Source of the DNA: JAIOTH01 sp964486685
Lineage (GTDB): Bacteria > Patescibacteriota > Patescibacteriia > UBA1558 > S5-K13
NCBI GenBank assembly: GCA_964486685.1
Contig: CAZAOE010000006.1
Location: 1 to 58,030 of the forward strand
Direction: 5' to 3'
DNA length: 58,030 nucleotides
Shown here piece after piece: positions 26,564 to 35,082 of this stretch. A program made the position numbers and the translations under genes. A model generated the notes under the pieces. That model did not search any database and had not been told where the DNA came from. It worked only from the letters and a program-made list of their open reading frames with translations. The stretch's first letter is position 1. Every line of letters begins with the position of its first letter.

Positions 26564-27718
26564 TTATTTTAATCTATTAAATATATTATTCAGCTTCCCC
26601 GCTACTACTTCCCAAGAATAATTATGAGTTACCATTTGATATCCATTTTGAATAATTCTATTCTTTAATTCCTCGTCCCCTATCAATAATTTGACTTTTT
26701 CAGCAATGCTTTGAGGATTATTTACTTCACAAAATAAGCCGGTTTCTTGATCTTTTAGAAAATCAGGAATTCCACCAACCGCTGTAGCAACAACTGGCAC
26801 CTTAGTAGCCATGGCCTCTAAAAATACATTACCCAACCCCTCGGACAAAGAAGGCCGACAAAACACATCAGCAATATTTAAATATTTATAAAGCTCTTTA
26901 TAATCTACAAATCCAGCAAAAATAACTCTGTCTTCCGAACCTTGTACAGACGCAAGGCCTTGCGTCTCTGCCTGCAACTTTAAACTATTCTCTAACGGCC
27001 CTATGCCACAAATAACTAACCTATACTCCTCTGGTAAATATTTTAAAGAATTAATTAAATCACTAAGCCCATTCTTTTCCGCTAAACGAGAAATAGAAAT
27101 AATAATCTTATCTTCATCCTTAATTCCTAATTCTTGCTTCTTAATTCTTGTTTCCTCTTCACTTAATATTCTATTAAAACTTTGAATGTCTACTCCATTG
27201 GGCACTAATTCAATATCATTACCCTTAAATCCATATTTACGAGCTCGAGTTATTAAAAAATTAGAAATGGCCTGAATATAATCTGGATCTCTATATATTT
27301 TTTGATAAATGAATTTCCACCACCAAGTCCTTTTATTTATAAATTCATCGCTGTCTCCAGATTGTAAAGTTAATAAATATTTAATGCCTTTATGAAATTT
27401 TTTAAAAATCCAAGCTGATAATCCAGCATAAGAAGCCATCATTCCCCAAACAATATCAAATTTATATTTTTTGTTTAAAAAAATTGCCTTAAATTGAGAC
27501 AAAATAAAAAATAAATACTTATCTATTTTATGACCAAAACCAACTCGATAAACGTGAACATTCTCTATTTTTTGATAACTACTAATTCTTTTTTCAAACT
27601 TAGTAGTGATTAAATGATACTCATTTTCTGGCAAACGCTTACAAATTTCTCGAATAGCCATTTCTGCTCCCCCAACGTGAGGGAAATAATTTGTAGAGAA
27701 TATGAGTATTTTTTTCAT
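26564..27718 (-). CDS. family 4 glycosyltransferase
   Basis: A 384-residue GT-B enzyme. The acceptor loop is FSTNYFPHVGGAEMAIREI, the donor motifs are ISISRLAEKNGLSDLI and LVICGIGPLENSL, and the E-x7-E motif is SEGLGNVFLEAMATKVP. Residues about 252-263 (AETQGLASVQGS) are encoded by a perfect 20-bp palindrome (26948-26967) that lies in frame in a loop. The N-terminal half is clearly paralogous to the C-terminal 200 residues of the next gene upstream (27780). Confidence 0.92.
   Translation of the reverse strand: MKKILIFSTNYFPHVGGAEMAIREICKRLPENEYHLITTKFEKRISSYQKIENVHVYRVGFGHKIDKYLFFILSQFKAIFLNKKYKFDIVWGMMASYAGLSAWIFKKFHKGIKYLLTLQSGDSDEFINKRTWWWKFIYQKIYRDPDYIQAISNFLITRARKYGFKGNDIELVPNGVDIQSFNRILSEEETRIKKQELGIKDEDKIIISISRLAEKNGLSDLINSLKYLPEEYRLVICGIGPLENSLKLQAETQGLASVQGSEDRVIFAGFVDYKELYKYLNIADVFCRPSLSEGLGNVFLEAMATKVPVVATAVGGIPDFLKDQETGLFCEVNNPQSIAEKVKLLIGDEELKNRIIQNGYQMVTHNYSWEVVAGKLNNIFNRLK
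26948..26967. repeat. perfect 20-bp palindrome inside a glycosyltransferase gene
   Basis: AGACGCAAGGCCTTGCGTCT equals its own reverse complement. It is GC-rich compared with the surrounding coding DNA and keeps the reading frame. The word is of a type seen repeated in other bacterial genomes. Confidence 0.9.
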
Positions 27719-27739
27719 AAATTTGGTTAAATTATAGCC

Positions 27740-27779
27740 CCTCTCCTTCTTTGAGGGAGAGGGGTTTGGGGTGAGGGTG
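27740..27779. repeat. P3-family palindrome (CCCCTCTCC / GGAGAGGGG)
   Basis: CCCCTCTCC, a short spacer, and GGGAGAGGGG, followed by TTTGGGGTGAGGGTG, directly against the stop codon of the gene at 27780. Similar elements lie at 51346-51386, 51436-51478 and around the DUF559 gene. Confidence 0.85.
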
Positions 27780-29336
27780 TTACTTTAGCCTCGTGCCAAG
27801 AATCTCCAACCTCTGCAGTGTTTCTTTTACTTTTTTGGCTACAATATCCCATTTTGAAGATTCTTCATCAAAGGGTATATTAATGACCTTACTATCATAA
27901 TAAAGCATGTCTAATTTATCTTTTAATTCCTGGTCAAAGGTAATTATAGTATGTGATTTTTTAAATAATAATTTATAAATAGGAAAAAGCCATTCAATTT
28001 TATTTTGAGTTTTTTTAGATTTTTCATCTTTATCCATGGTAATTAAAAAGGGTAATTTTTTTACTAAAATAGAAAATAATAAACCCGCCAAAGCAGCATA
28101 AGTAGCCATTACAGACCAAATTAATTTATAATGATTTTTTTTATTTAATTTTCTTGCTTTGGATAAAGCTAAAAATGGCAAAAAATATTTATCCCATTTA
28201 GAACCAGTCCCAACTCTATAAACATTAATCCCATTAACATTTTCAAAATCTTTTAATTTTTTATCCATTTTAGCAGCAATAACATCAAATTCCCAAAAAT
28301 TTAATCTATTAATTATTTTGCGAGCCATTTTTTCTGCTGGACCCTCTAAAGGATAAAAAGAAGTAGCTAAGACCAAAACTTTATTTTTATTTTTAACTTC
28401 CTCTTGAAAATAATCAATTGTTCTTTCTAAACCAATTTGTAAAGAAATTTGTGGTTGCCAATAAATCAGAGCTTGAGCCCGACCGATATCTGGACATCTT
28501 ACCTTGGGGTCATCTGAACGACCGGCCTGTAAATCTTTTTGAATAAAATTAAAATTAGCAGAAAGATTCATCAAAGAACTAATCTGCTGAGCTAATTTTA
28601 AAATACTTACTTCTTCTGGATTACCCAAATTAATTGGCCCCAAATCCTCTTCTTGGTCCATTACTTTGGTCAGGGCTGGCAACAAATCATCAACATACAT
28701 AAAACTCCTGGTATGCGAGCCATCTCCATAAATGCTTAATTTTTCTTTATTTAAACCCTGAACTATAAAATTAGATATTACTCGACCATCATTCATGGAC
28801 ATTTTAGGACCATAAATATTAAATAATCTCACGATTCTAATATCTACTTTATATTCGCGATGATAATCCATACATAGGGTCTCGGCCGCTCTTTTTCCTT
28901 CGTCATAACAAGAACGCCGGCCCAAAGGATTAACATTGCCCAAATAGTCCTCTCTTTGTGGATGAATTTGAGGATCACCATATATTTCTGAGGTAGAAGT
29001 AAAAAGAATTCTAGCTTTATTTTTTAAAGCCAAGTCCAAAATATTTTTAGTGCCCAAAACATTGGTTTCTAAAGTAGCAACAGGGTCAAATAAATAATGG
29101 TCTGGTGAAGCCAGGGAAGCTAAATGATAAATCCGATCAATTCCTGACAACTTCAAGGGTTGGCGAATATCATGCATAATCAATTTGAATTTGGGATTAT
29201 TTAAAAATTCTTTGATATTTTCTTTTTGACCACTAAAAAAATTGTCCACTACAATAATTTCATGTCCCTGATTTAATAAGTATTTAGTTAAATTAGAGCC
29301 AATAAATCCAGCCCCACCAGTTATTAATATTCTCAT
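27780..29336 (-). CDS. UDP-glucuronate decarboxylase fused to a half glycosyltransferase
   Basis: A 518-residue fusion. Residues 1-312 are an extended SDR: GGAGFIGSNLTKYLL, the UDP-xylose-synthase hallmark HLASLASPDHY followed by TNVLGTKNILDLA, TSTSEIYGDP, catalytic SCYDEGKRAAE (Tyr/Lys), and RLFNIYGPKM. This domain would convert UDP-glucuronate to UDP-xylose. Residues about 318-518 match only the acceptor (N-terminal) domain of GT4 enzymes (VLVLATSFYPLEGPAEKMAR, VYRVGTGSKWDKYF, WSVMATYAALAG). The donor domain with the E-x7-E motif is missing, so this half should not transfer sugar alone. Its closest relative in the window is the neighbour at 26564. Confidence 0.88.
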   Translation of the reverse strand: MRILITGGAGFIGSNLTKYLLNQGHEIIVVDNFFSGQKENIKEFLNNPKFKLIMHDIRQPLKLSGIDRIYHLASLASPDHYLFDPVATLETNVLGTKNILDLALKNKARILFTSTSEIYGDPQIHPQREDYLGNVNPLGRRSCYDEGKRAAETLCMDYHREYKVDIRIVRLFNIYGPKMSMNDGRVISNFIVQGLNKEKLSIYGDGSHTRSFMYVDDLLPALTKVMDQEEDLGPINLGNPEEVSILKLAQQISSLMNLSANFNFIQKDLQAGRSDDPKVRCPDIGRAQALIYWQPQISLQIGLERTIDYFQEEVKNKNKVLVLATSFYPLEGPAEKMARKIINRLNFWEFDVIAAKMDKKLKDFENVNGINVYRVGTGSKWDKYFLPFLALSKARKLNKKNHYKLIWSVMATYAALAGLLFSILVKKLPFLITMDKDEKSKKTQNKIEWLFPIYKLLFKKSHTIITFDQELKDKLDMLYYDSKVINIPFDEESSKWDIVAKKVKETLQRLEILGTRLK

Positions 29337-29406
29337 ATACTAATACTTAATTCTAATATACTAATTTTAATTAATTATCAATTTAAAATTTTAAATTTTC
29401 ATTTTA

Positions 29407-29445
29407 CCCTGTTAAATAGTATTTTGGAAAAATAATTTAACAGGG
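29407..29445. repeat. P2 palindrome (CCCTGTTAAAT / ATTTAACAGGG)
   Basis: 39 bp, arms of 11 bases with AT-rich centre, in the gap between 27780 and the broken four-helix gene. Same arms as the GIY-YIG element at 13190-13515. Confidence 0.88.
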
Positions 29446-29460
29446 CTAACAATCAATTAC

Positions 29461-29859
29461 TCAATTATCAATGTCTGTTTTATTTTGTTGATTCTTATTA
29501 TCTAAAGTAGAAGTTATCTTACCAAAAATTTTAGTTAGTTCTTCTGATTCTTGCCAAAGGATTCTGATTTTGTCTTTCTCTTCTGGCAAAATTCTAACTA
29601 ACATTCTTAACCAATGTTTTGTTTCTTTAATCTCTTTTTTACAAATATATATCTTGTTTCTAAAATCTTTTCTAGAAGAAGCTCCATTTGCCTCCATGTA
29701 ATTAGCTCCGACACTAGTTGCTGATCTAATTAGTTACTTAATAATAGACAGAGTAAAATCATCTTTTTTCATAATTTTACAAAAATCTATGATGTTTTCC
29801 CCTAATTTAGCAGTTCTTTCTTCTAAATCAAAAGAATTGTTTTTAAAATCGCTTTTCAT
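29461..29859 (-). pseudogene. four-helix-bundle (23S rRNA IVS-type) protein, in-frame stop
   Basis: The intact 3' part (from the ATG at 29697) is 78 residues with MEANGASSRKDFRNKIYICK and KETKHWLRML, a classic four-helix-bundle/S23 protein pattern. The frame remains open upstream to an ATG at 29859: MKSDFKNNSFDLEERTAKLG, then FCKIMKKDDFTLSIIK, then a TAA at 29734-29736, then LIRSATSVGANY. The family has a conserved Gln or similar before LIRSATSVGANY, so CAA-to-TAA is the likely lesion at codon 42. The total of about 132 codons fits the family. Function of these proteins is not well known. Confidence 0.85.
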
Positions 29860-30006
29860 ACTTTTCTATGTTAATTGTAAATTATTCCATTGAAAATTAA
29901 ATGTAAATTGTAAATTGGTTATTGGTAATTATATAACATATATTATTGTTAGAATACAATAAAATACCCCAAAAATCAACCTCCACCCCACAATTAGTAT
30001 TCCATG

Positions 30007-30076
30007 CTCCGTACCCCGTTATTCTTAATTCATTATTCATACTCCGTACCCCGTTATTCTTAATTCGTTATTCGTA
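30007..30076. repeat. 35-bp tandem duplication
   Basis: Two copies of a unit starting CTCCGTACCCCGTTATTC, part of a longer low-complexity zone (29880-30120) of ATTCGTAATTC-like words that also occur at 23776, 24015, 25795 and 32523. No gene is present in this zone. Confidence 0.85.
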
Positions 30077-30122
30077 CTCCTTACTCCTTGCTTCTTACTC
30101 TTTAATTCTATAAAATATAAGT

Positions 30123-31406
30123 ATGGAAAAAGAAAAACCAACCCGTCGGGTTGACAAAAAAATTAACCCTTCACCAAAATTAAAATTTGGTGACAGGGTA
30201 AAAATTTGTCATTTAATAACTCAGACCCATTTCGGCGGAGCGCAAAAGTATATTTGTGATATAGTCAATAATCTTGATGATTCTTTTGATATTACCATCG
30301 CTTTTGGCGAAGGAAAAAAAGAAGAATTAGAAAAATACTTAACTAATTCTAAAATCAAATTAGTTCAATTAAAATTTTTGCAAAGAAATATCAATATATT
30401 TAAAGATAAGTTGGCCTTCTGGGAAATACTCTTTTTCTGTAAAAAAAACAAATTTGATATATTACACCTCCACAGTTCCAAGGCTGGTTTTATTGGATCA
30501 ATGATGGGCAAATTAGCTGGGGTAAAAAAAATAATTTATACTGTTCATGGCTGGGTTTTTAAAGAAAACCTATCTGCAATTAAAAAAAAGTTTTATCGAT
30601 TCTTAGAAAAATTTAGTGCTAAATTTAAGGATAAAATTATTTGTGTTTCTCAAAATGATTATGATTTAGCTTTAAAATATAAAATAGTTCCAGAAAAAAA
30701 ATTAAAATTAATATATAATGGAATTAAAACTGATACAAAATTTTTAGAAAAACAAACAGCTCGAAATTATATTTTTCAGGTGATTAAAAAACAAAATCCA
30801 TCTCTAACATCTGATTTTGATTTAAGTAGCTTAGAAATGGGGAGCAATAAAGCCATTAATAAATCAATTAATCTAAATGAAGACACTCAAATAATCGGCA
30901 CTATCTCAAACTTATATCCTAATAAGGGCTTAGAATATTTAATTATGGCCGCTCAAAAATTAAATCAAAAATATAAAAATTTAATATTTGTAGTTATTGG
31001 CTCTGGGCCAGAAAAAGAAAAGTTAGAAAAATTAATTCAAAAATATAAGTTAAACAATTTCTTTTTATTAGGTAAAATTGACCAAGCCCCTCAGTATTTA
31101 AAGGCCCTTGAAATATTTACACTTACTTCTACTAAAGAAGGACTTCCCTATACTCTTTTAGAGGCACTAGAAGCTCAAATAAGCATTATAGCCAGCAATC
31201 TTGAAGGTAATGAGGAAATCATAAAAAATAATCAAAACGGGCTCATTTTTAAAGCCACTAATGTTGATGATTTAGTATATAAAATTCAAACTATTTTAAA
31301 TAATTCTGACTTTGCTAATCAGCTTAAAACTAATACAAAAAACTCATTAAATAAATTTAACTTTAATGAGTTTATAAAAAAAATTAAAAACTTATATTTA
31401 GAATAA
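30123..31406 (+). CDS. family 4 glycosyltransferase with repeat-derived N-terminus
   Basis: A 427-residue GT-B enzyme. The family N-terminus begins near residue 27 (VKICHLITQTHFGGAQKY). The acceptor domain has LHLHSSKAGFIGSMMGKLAG and YTVHGWVF. The donor domain has IGTISNLYPNKGLEYLI, VVIGSGPEKEKLE and STKEGLPYTLLEAL (E-x7-E). The first 26 residues (MEKEKPTRRVDKKINPSPKL onward) are encoded by two palindromes at 30139-30153 and 30163-30201 and have no counterpart in the family. Residues about 220-245 are an extra Asn/Ser-rich loop. It is a lone plus-strand gene. Confidence 0.91.
   Translation: MEKEKPTRRVDKKINPSPKLKFGDRVKICHLITQTHFGGAQKYICDIVNNLDDSFDITIAFGEGKKEELEKYLTNSKIKLVQLKFLQRNINIFKDKLAFWEILFFCKKNKFDILHLHSSKAGFIGSMMGKLAGVKKIIYTVHGWVFKENLSAIKKKFYRFLEKFSAKFKDKIICVSQNDYDLALKYKIVPEKKLKLIYNGIKTDTKFLEKQTARNYIFQVIKKQNPSLTSDFDLSSLEMGSNKAINKSINLNEDTQIIGTISNLYPNKGLEYLIMAAQKLNQKYKNLIFVVIGSGPEKEKLEKLIQKYKLNNFFLLGKIDQAPQYLKALEIFTLTSTKEGLPYTLLEALEAQISIIASNLEGNEEIIKNNQNGLIFKATNVDDLVYKIQTILNNSDFANQLKTNTKNSLNKFNFNEFIKKIKNLYLE
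30139..30201. repeat. two palindromes forming the 5' end of a coding sequence
   Basis: CAACCCG-T-CGGGTTG at 30139-30153, then a longer imperfect inverted repeat at 30163-30201 with arms TTAACCCTTCACCAAAATT and AATTTGGTGACAGGGTAAA. The second resembles the P1 ends (CCC-CACC / GGTG-GGG). Both lie inside the reading frame starting at 30123. Confidence 0.8.
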
Positions 31407-31407
31407 A

Positions 31408-31680
31408 TTATAAATATTTATAAATATCATACCGACCAATGGAGATAAATACGATGTCTCCATTTTTTTGACGCTCAAATATTATTCTATAACTTCCCGT
31501 TATAGAAATAGACCAAATTCCCTTAAACCTACCATGCAATTCATGAAGTCTTAATGATGGATGAAGTGGATTTTTTTTAAATAACTCTACTTTTTTATCT
31601 GTTAAAATTTGAATTTCCAGAGGTGATTTTTTAATTTTTTTCTCAAAAAAATTATGAAAATAAATATTTTTAACAATCAT
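31408..31680 (-). CDS. RelE/ParE-superfamily toxin (type II TA)
   Basis: A 90-residue RelE-fold protein. The pattern FFEKKIKKSPLEIQILTDKKV, HPSLRLHELHGRFKGIWSIS and YRIIFERQ...GRYDIYKYL fits RelE/YafQ-type mRNA interferases, with C-terminal basic/aromatic residues (Arg, Tyr) in the catalytic positions. It follows its antitoxin gene with a 4-base gap. Cleavage of mRNA at the ribosome is the expected activity, inferred from the family. Confidence 0.88.
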   Translation of the reverse strand: MIVKNIYFHNFFEKKIKKSPLEIQILTDKKVELFKKNPLHPSLRLHELHGRFKGIWSISITGSYRIIFERQKNGDIVFISIGRYDIYKYL

Positions 31681-31684
31681 AATC

Positions 31685-31912
31685 TTAAATTAAATCTTTA
31701 ATGGAATTCAATTTTTTTAATTTACCATCTTTATAATCTCGACAAGCTTCTTGTACGTTTTTCCAAAGCTCATTTTCTGGTATTAAATCATCTTCTTGTT
31801 TTATTAAATACTGAATATAAGAACTAACAGAGCTAAATCCGTTCATTTTTGATCTTTTTCTGATAAGTTGTTTTGTTTGAGAAGGTAATGATAATGTTAA
31901 AATTTCACGCAT
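31685..31912 (-). CDS. ribbon-helix-helix antitoxin
   Basis: A 75-residue protein. The N-terminal beta strand MREILTLSLPSQTKQLIRKR with the following SVSSYIQYLIKQE helix is a CopG/Arc-type ribbon-helix-helix DNA-binding domain. The C-terminal 30 residues (VQEACRDYKDGKLKKL) would wrap the toxin. It is first in the operon. A 22-bp perfect palindrome lies in its promoter, exactly between the -35 and -10, as expected for an autorepressor. Confidence 0.88.
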   Translation of the reverse strand: MREILTLSLPSQTKQLIRKRSKMNGFSSVSSYIQYLIKQEDDLIPENELWKNVQEACRDYKDGKLKKLNSIKDLI

Positions 31913-31939
31913 ACATTTTAAATTAATATTTATGCTCTA

Positions 31940-31968
31940 ATTGTATTACAGCTGTAATACAATGTCAA
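31940..31968 (-). promoter_or_regulatory. TA promoter with perfect 22-bp operator palindrome
   Basis: Minus strand: -35 TTGACA (31963-31968), 17-base spacer, -10 TACAAT (31940-31945). The palindrome with half-site TTGTATTACAG spans 31941-31962 and fills the spacer. The antitoxin ATG is 28 bases downstream. This is the clearest promoter-operator in the window. Confidence 0.88.
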
Positions 31969-32207
31969 CAATATTGGGCTCTACAATATAACCTGTGGTG
32001 GATAAATATACTTTTATCATTATCTAAACTATAAAATAGCATTTTCCACCTTTATAATTTTTTATCTAAAATAAAATAAGTATTATTTGTTGAAGAATGA
32101 ATAAATACAAATTTTAAACTTAGCTTAACTTATTTTAATAATATATTATTTAGTTAATAGCAAAAATGTAATTATTTTAATTTTGTTTTGATAACACTTT
32201 CTTTTCT

Positions 32208-32231
32208 CTACCTTTTTCTAGAAAAAGGTAG
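32208..32231. repeat. perfect 24-bp inverted repeat in a 590-bp intergenic region
   Basis: CTACCTTTTTCT and its exact reverse complement abut. The region 31969-32558 otherwise holds AT-rich DNA, copy B of the 130-bp repeat (32331-32459) and low-complexity ATTCGTAATTC words near 32523. No gene is seen in it. The hairpin could end a transcript coming from either side, but no clear T-tract follows. Confidence 0.75.
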
Positions 32232-32330
32232 GGCTAAAAAGTCGCGCCTGTACAAGAATTTAGACAATTCATCATTAAGCCAAATGAATTTCAATACTCG
32301 TCATTCTCATTCCTCGTAGAAATTCTATTT

Positions 32331-32459
32331 GTCTTTATTCGAATTGTATCTAAATTGTTGTAAGGGCGCCTAAAATACAAATAAAATACAAATACTATAA
32401 AAAAAACTACTGTAATAATTATATTTTATTGTCTTAAGCACCACAGTGTTTGATGGGGA
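32331..32459. repeat. dispersed 130-bp repeat, copy B
   Basis: Matches 3-130 in the same orientation, including AAGGGCGCCTAAAATACAAA and TTTGATGGGG. Both copies are intergenic and downstream of a minus-strand start region or stop. Function unknown. Confidence 0.85.
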
Positions 32460-32558
32460 GCCCAATATTAATAGTTGAATAATATCAAAAACAAAAAGCC
32501 ACCTCTCAATGCCTCTTTGTTATTCCGTAATTCGTTATTCGTAATTCGTACCCCCCCT

Positions 32559-34565
32559 CTATCTCTCAAGACTGGGTTTTAATCGATAAGCTTCCTGCAA
32601 ATATCTATTTGCCTCAGCTTCATTGCCAGCCACTTGATAGGCCTGACTTAAATATAAATAAGTATCTGCATATTCTGGGTTATAATTTAAGGCCTGCTTT
32701 AAAGATTCAATGGCTTCCTCGGCTTGTCCGAGGGTCATTTGTACTTTGGCTAAAAAATAATAATTATGTAATCTCTCCGGAGATAATTCAATGGCTTCTT
32801 CTAAAACCTTATTAGCTACCCTCAAAACTTCTTGACTTTCATCAGAATCTCTTTGCAAAAAACCAGCTTTTAACATATACAAACGAGCTAAATTTAATTT
32901 CATATAAGCATCTTGGTTATTAATTTTCTCATGCTCCTTAAGCCGATTAATTAAAAAATCAATTATTTTAAAAAATGGCTGGGCCTCTTCTTGGGTTTTA
33001 ATTTGAGCAGAAATCTTAGTTAAAGTATCAACAATCATAGTTGAAGAATCTCTATTTAAATAACTATTTATTTCATAAAGCTTTTTAATTTCATCTAAGG
33101 TATTATTAAAATCTGTTGATTGATAAAGTAATTTTTGGACTACATAATTTCGTTTAGCCACTTGAGCCTGGGTAAAATTCATCCCAAAAACTAAATAAAA
33201 ACAAATAATTGTTCCTAAACTAATAATTGCTCCATTTGCTAATTTTGGCAGATGTTTTTCATAAACAAAATCCTTTTCTAATTCATCTGTAACTTGATGA
33301 TTAATATAAGCTAAGATAAAAAAGAAAAACATAGTTACAGCCAAAGAATCAAACACAAAAAAATTCTGAATAAAATAGGCAACCATTAAAGACCCAAAAA
33401 ATAAAGAAAACAACCAATTTTCTGAAGGGTCTTTTTTATATACTTTATATAAATAAATTAAGGTAATTATAAAAATAGAAAAATAAGCCAATAAACCAAA
33501 TATTCCATGAGCTACTAAATTTTCCATGACCATATTATGGGCCCTATCAAACCATGTTTCTGTAGCTGCTATATTATAATAATCGGCCTGAAAATATTTA
33601 TCAAAAGCATAATAATAATTTTCCATTCCATAGCCCATAATTGGTCTTTCTTGAAATGCTTTTAATCCTCCCTCCCAAGAAATCAATCTAGTTCTCACAG
33701 TTCCTGCGGTTAAAGATATGCTTGTTAAACGATGTAAAACACTATTATTTTTTACCCAATCGGCCTCTTTATTATTAAATGCTAAACCAAAAACTATAGC
33801 TAATAATATTAAAAAGGATATTATTCCAAATTTAATTTTTTTATCTTTTAATTTAAATATAAAAACTATGGAAATAATAAACAAAACAAAAAAGAAAGCT
33901 ATTTGCGCTCCTCTAATTTCGGCCATAAACATAGCCGGCAATTGAATTAAAATATGTATGATAAACAATAATTTCCACCAAAAGCCCTTGGTTTTAATTA
34001 ATAAATAAAAAGATAAGATAGAACTCAATAATAATATCCCGGCCACATAAGCTGAATTTCCTAAAACACTTTGTATTCTAGTGATGCCGGTTTGAAAAAT
34101 GCCCGACACTCCCCATCTCTGTAAATAACCATAAATGGCAATATAAGAACAAAAAATTAAAGAAATGTTTAAAAAACTAAACCATTCTTTTTTGGTTTTT
34201 AAAATACTGGTCACTATAATAAAAAACAAAATCAAATGTGCCCAAGTATTAATTGCCCACATTCTTTCTAAATCGCCAATAAAAGATAATTTAGGATTGA
34301 TTCCAAAAATTGAAGTAATAATAGCTATGCCAGTAAAAATTAATAAGGAATATAAAATCCATGATTTTTTTGGCCGATACTTTGGAAATCTAAGGGCTAG
34401 AACAATATAAGCTAAAAACATTAATTCTACTATAATTCTGAAAGGAATTGATTTAGAAGTAATATAAGGAAATATCCAGGACTTAAATATAAAAAGACAG
34501 GAAACAAAAGCTCCAACTATTAAAACATAAATAATTCTTTTTAAATATTTTTCTGATTCTTCCAT
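32559..34565 (-). CDS. O-antigen ligase/polymerase family protein with TPR tail
   Basis: A 668-residue membrane protein. About 11-12 helices span residues 10-460, with the periplasmic loop characteristic of the Wzy_C/WaaL family (GYGMENYYYAFDKYF, then WFDRAHNMVMENLVAHGIFG, Arg/His pair included). Residues about 550-668 are TPR-like repeats (LEEAIELSPERLHNYYFLAK, AIESLKQALNYNPEYADTYL, YLSQAYQVAG). It would ligate or polymerise lipid-linked glycan at the outer face. The ATG at 34565 is preceded directly by TCTAACGGG and a P1 element. A diverged copy of its 5' end exists at 35674-35766. Confidence 0.92.
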   Translation of the reverse strand: MEESEKYLKRIIYVLIVGAFVSCLFIFKSWIFPYITSKSIPFRIIVELMFLAYIVLALRFPKYRPKKSWILYSLLIFTGIAIITSIFGINPKLSFIGDLERMWAINTWAHLILFFIIVTSILKTKKEWFSFLNISLIFCSYIAIYGYLQRWGVSGIFQTGITRIQSVLGNSAYVAGILLLSSILSFYLLIKTKGFWWKLLFIIHILIQLPAMFMAEIRGAQIAFFFVLFIISIVFIFKLKDKKIKFGIISFLILLAIVFGLAFNNKEADWVKNNSVLHRLTSISLTAGTVRTRLISWEGGLKAFQERPIMGYGMENYYYAFDKYFQADYYNIAATETWFDRAHNMVMENLVAHGIFGLLAYFSIFIITLIYLYKVYKKDPSENWLFSLFFGSLMVAYFIQNFFVFDSLAVTMFFFFILAYINHQVTDELEKDFVYEKHLPKLANGAIISLGTIICFYLVFGMNFTQAQVAKRNYVVQKLLYQSTDFNNTLDEIKKLYEINSYLNRDSSTMIVDTLTKISAQIKTQEEAQPFFKIIDFLINRLKEHEKINNQDAYMKLNLARLYMLKAGFLQRDSDESQEVLRVANKVLEEAIELSPERLHNYYFLAKVQMTLGQAEEAIESLKQALNYNPEYADTYLYLSQAYQVAGNEAEANRYLQEAYRLKPSLER

Positions 34566-34573
34566 CCCGTTAG

Positions 34574-34646
34574 ACCCCTCACCTAATTTTAATAGATATG
34601 AGGTTTTTGATTAGTTACTCTTTACACCTAAATTAGGTGTAGGGGT
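34574..34646. repeat. P1-family palindromic element
   Basis: Arms ACCCCTCACCTAATTT and AAATTAGGTGTAGGGGT; the interior AATAGATATGAGGTTTTTGA is nearly the same as at 44628-44703. It sits between the O-antigen ligase start and the HEPN gene stop. Confidence 0.9.
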
Positions 34647-34653
34647 AAATAAA

Positions 34654-35082
34654 TTAATCACTTAATATTTTCCTGCTTTTTTCAATAAATTGATTGGCTT
34701 TTTTTAATAATTTCTCAGCATTTGTTCCACTATAATCACCATAATAATCTGCAGCTTCTCGTAAATTTTTAGCCTCTGCTAATGTATCTAACAAGGAAAC
34801 ACTAAATTTACCTTTTTCTACATATAAAGTTCTAATCGCTTCTCTTAAACAAAAATGACTATGTTCTCTATAATTTTCATTATAAAGTAATGCTCTGGCC
34901 GAATGAAACATAGAATAATATGTTTGAATAATACACCAACGATAATTCTTTTCCTTAAAACTTTTTTGAGCAAATTTTAAATCATCCTCTGCTAATCTAA
35001 TTTCTTTAGAAACTAAAAATTTACCCCTAGAAAATTCTTTAATTTTTCCTTTTTTCAAACACTCTTTAAAATGACTGCTCAT
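34654..35082 (-). CDS. HEPN-domain protein (HepT-like toxin)
   Basis: About 142 residues, all helical. The start is placed at ATG 35082 (MSSHFKECLKKGKIKEF) rather than the in-frame 35151, because the longer form would run deep into the upstream gene. HEPN features are IQTYYSMFHSARALLYNE and LREAADYYGDYSGT, the C-terminal R-x-x-A-D-Y-Y pattern. HEPN proteins of MNT-HEPN pairs are ribonucleases silenced by the partner. It overlaps the nucleotidyltransferase gene by 17 bases. Confidence 0.87.
   Translation of the reverse strand: MSSHFKECLKKGKIKEFSRGKFLVSKEIRLAEDDLKFAQKSFKEKNYRWCIIQTYYSMFHSARALLYNENYREHSHFCLREAIRTLYVEKGKFSVSLLDTLAEAKNLREAADYYGDYSGTNAEKLLKKANQFIEKSRKILSD

Noticed and set aside
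32220..32320. A transposase fragment on the minus strand of the 590-bp gap
   Set aside because: A short open frame exists (ELSKFLYRRDFLALPF), but it has no recognisable transposase motif and no partner ends.
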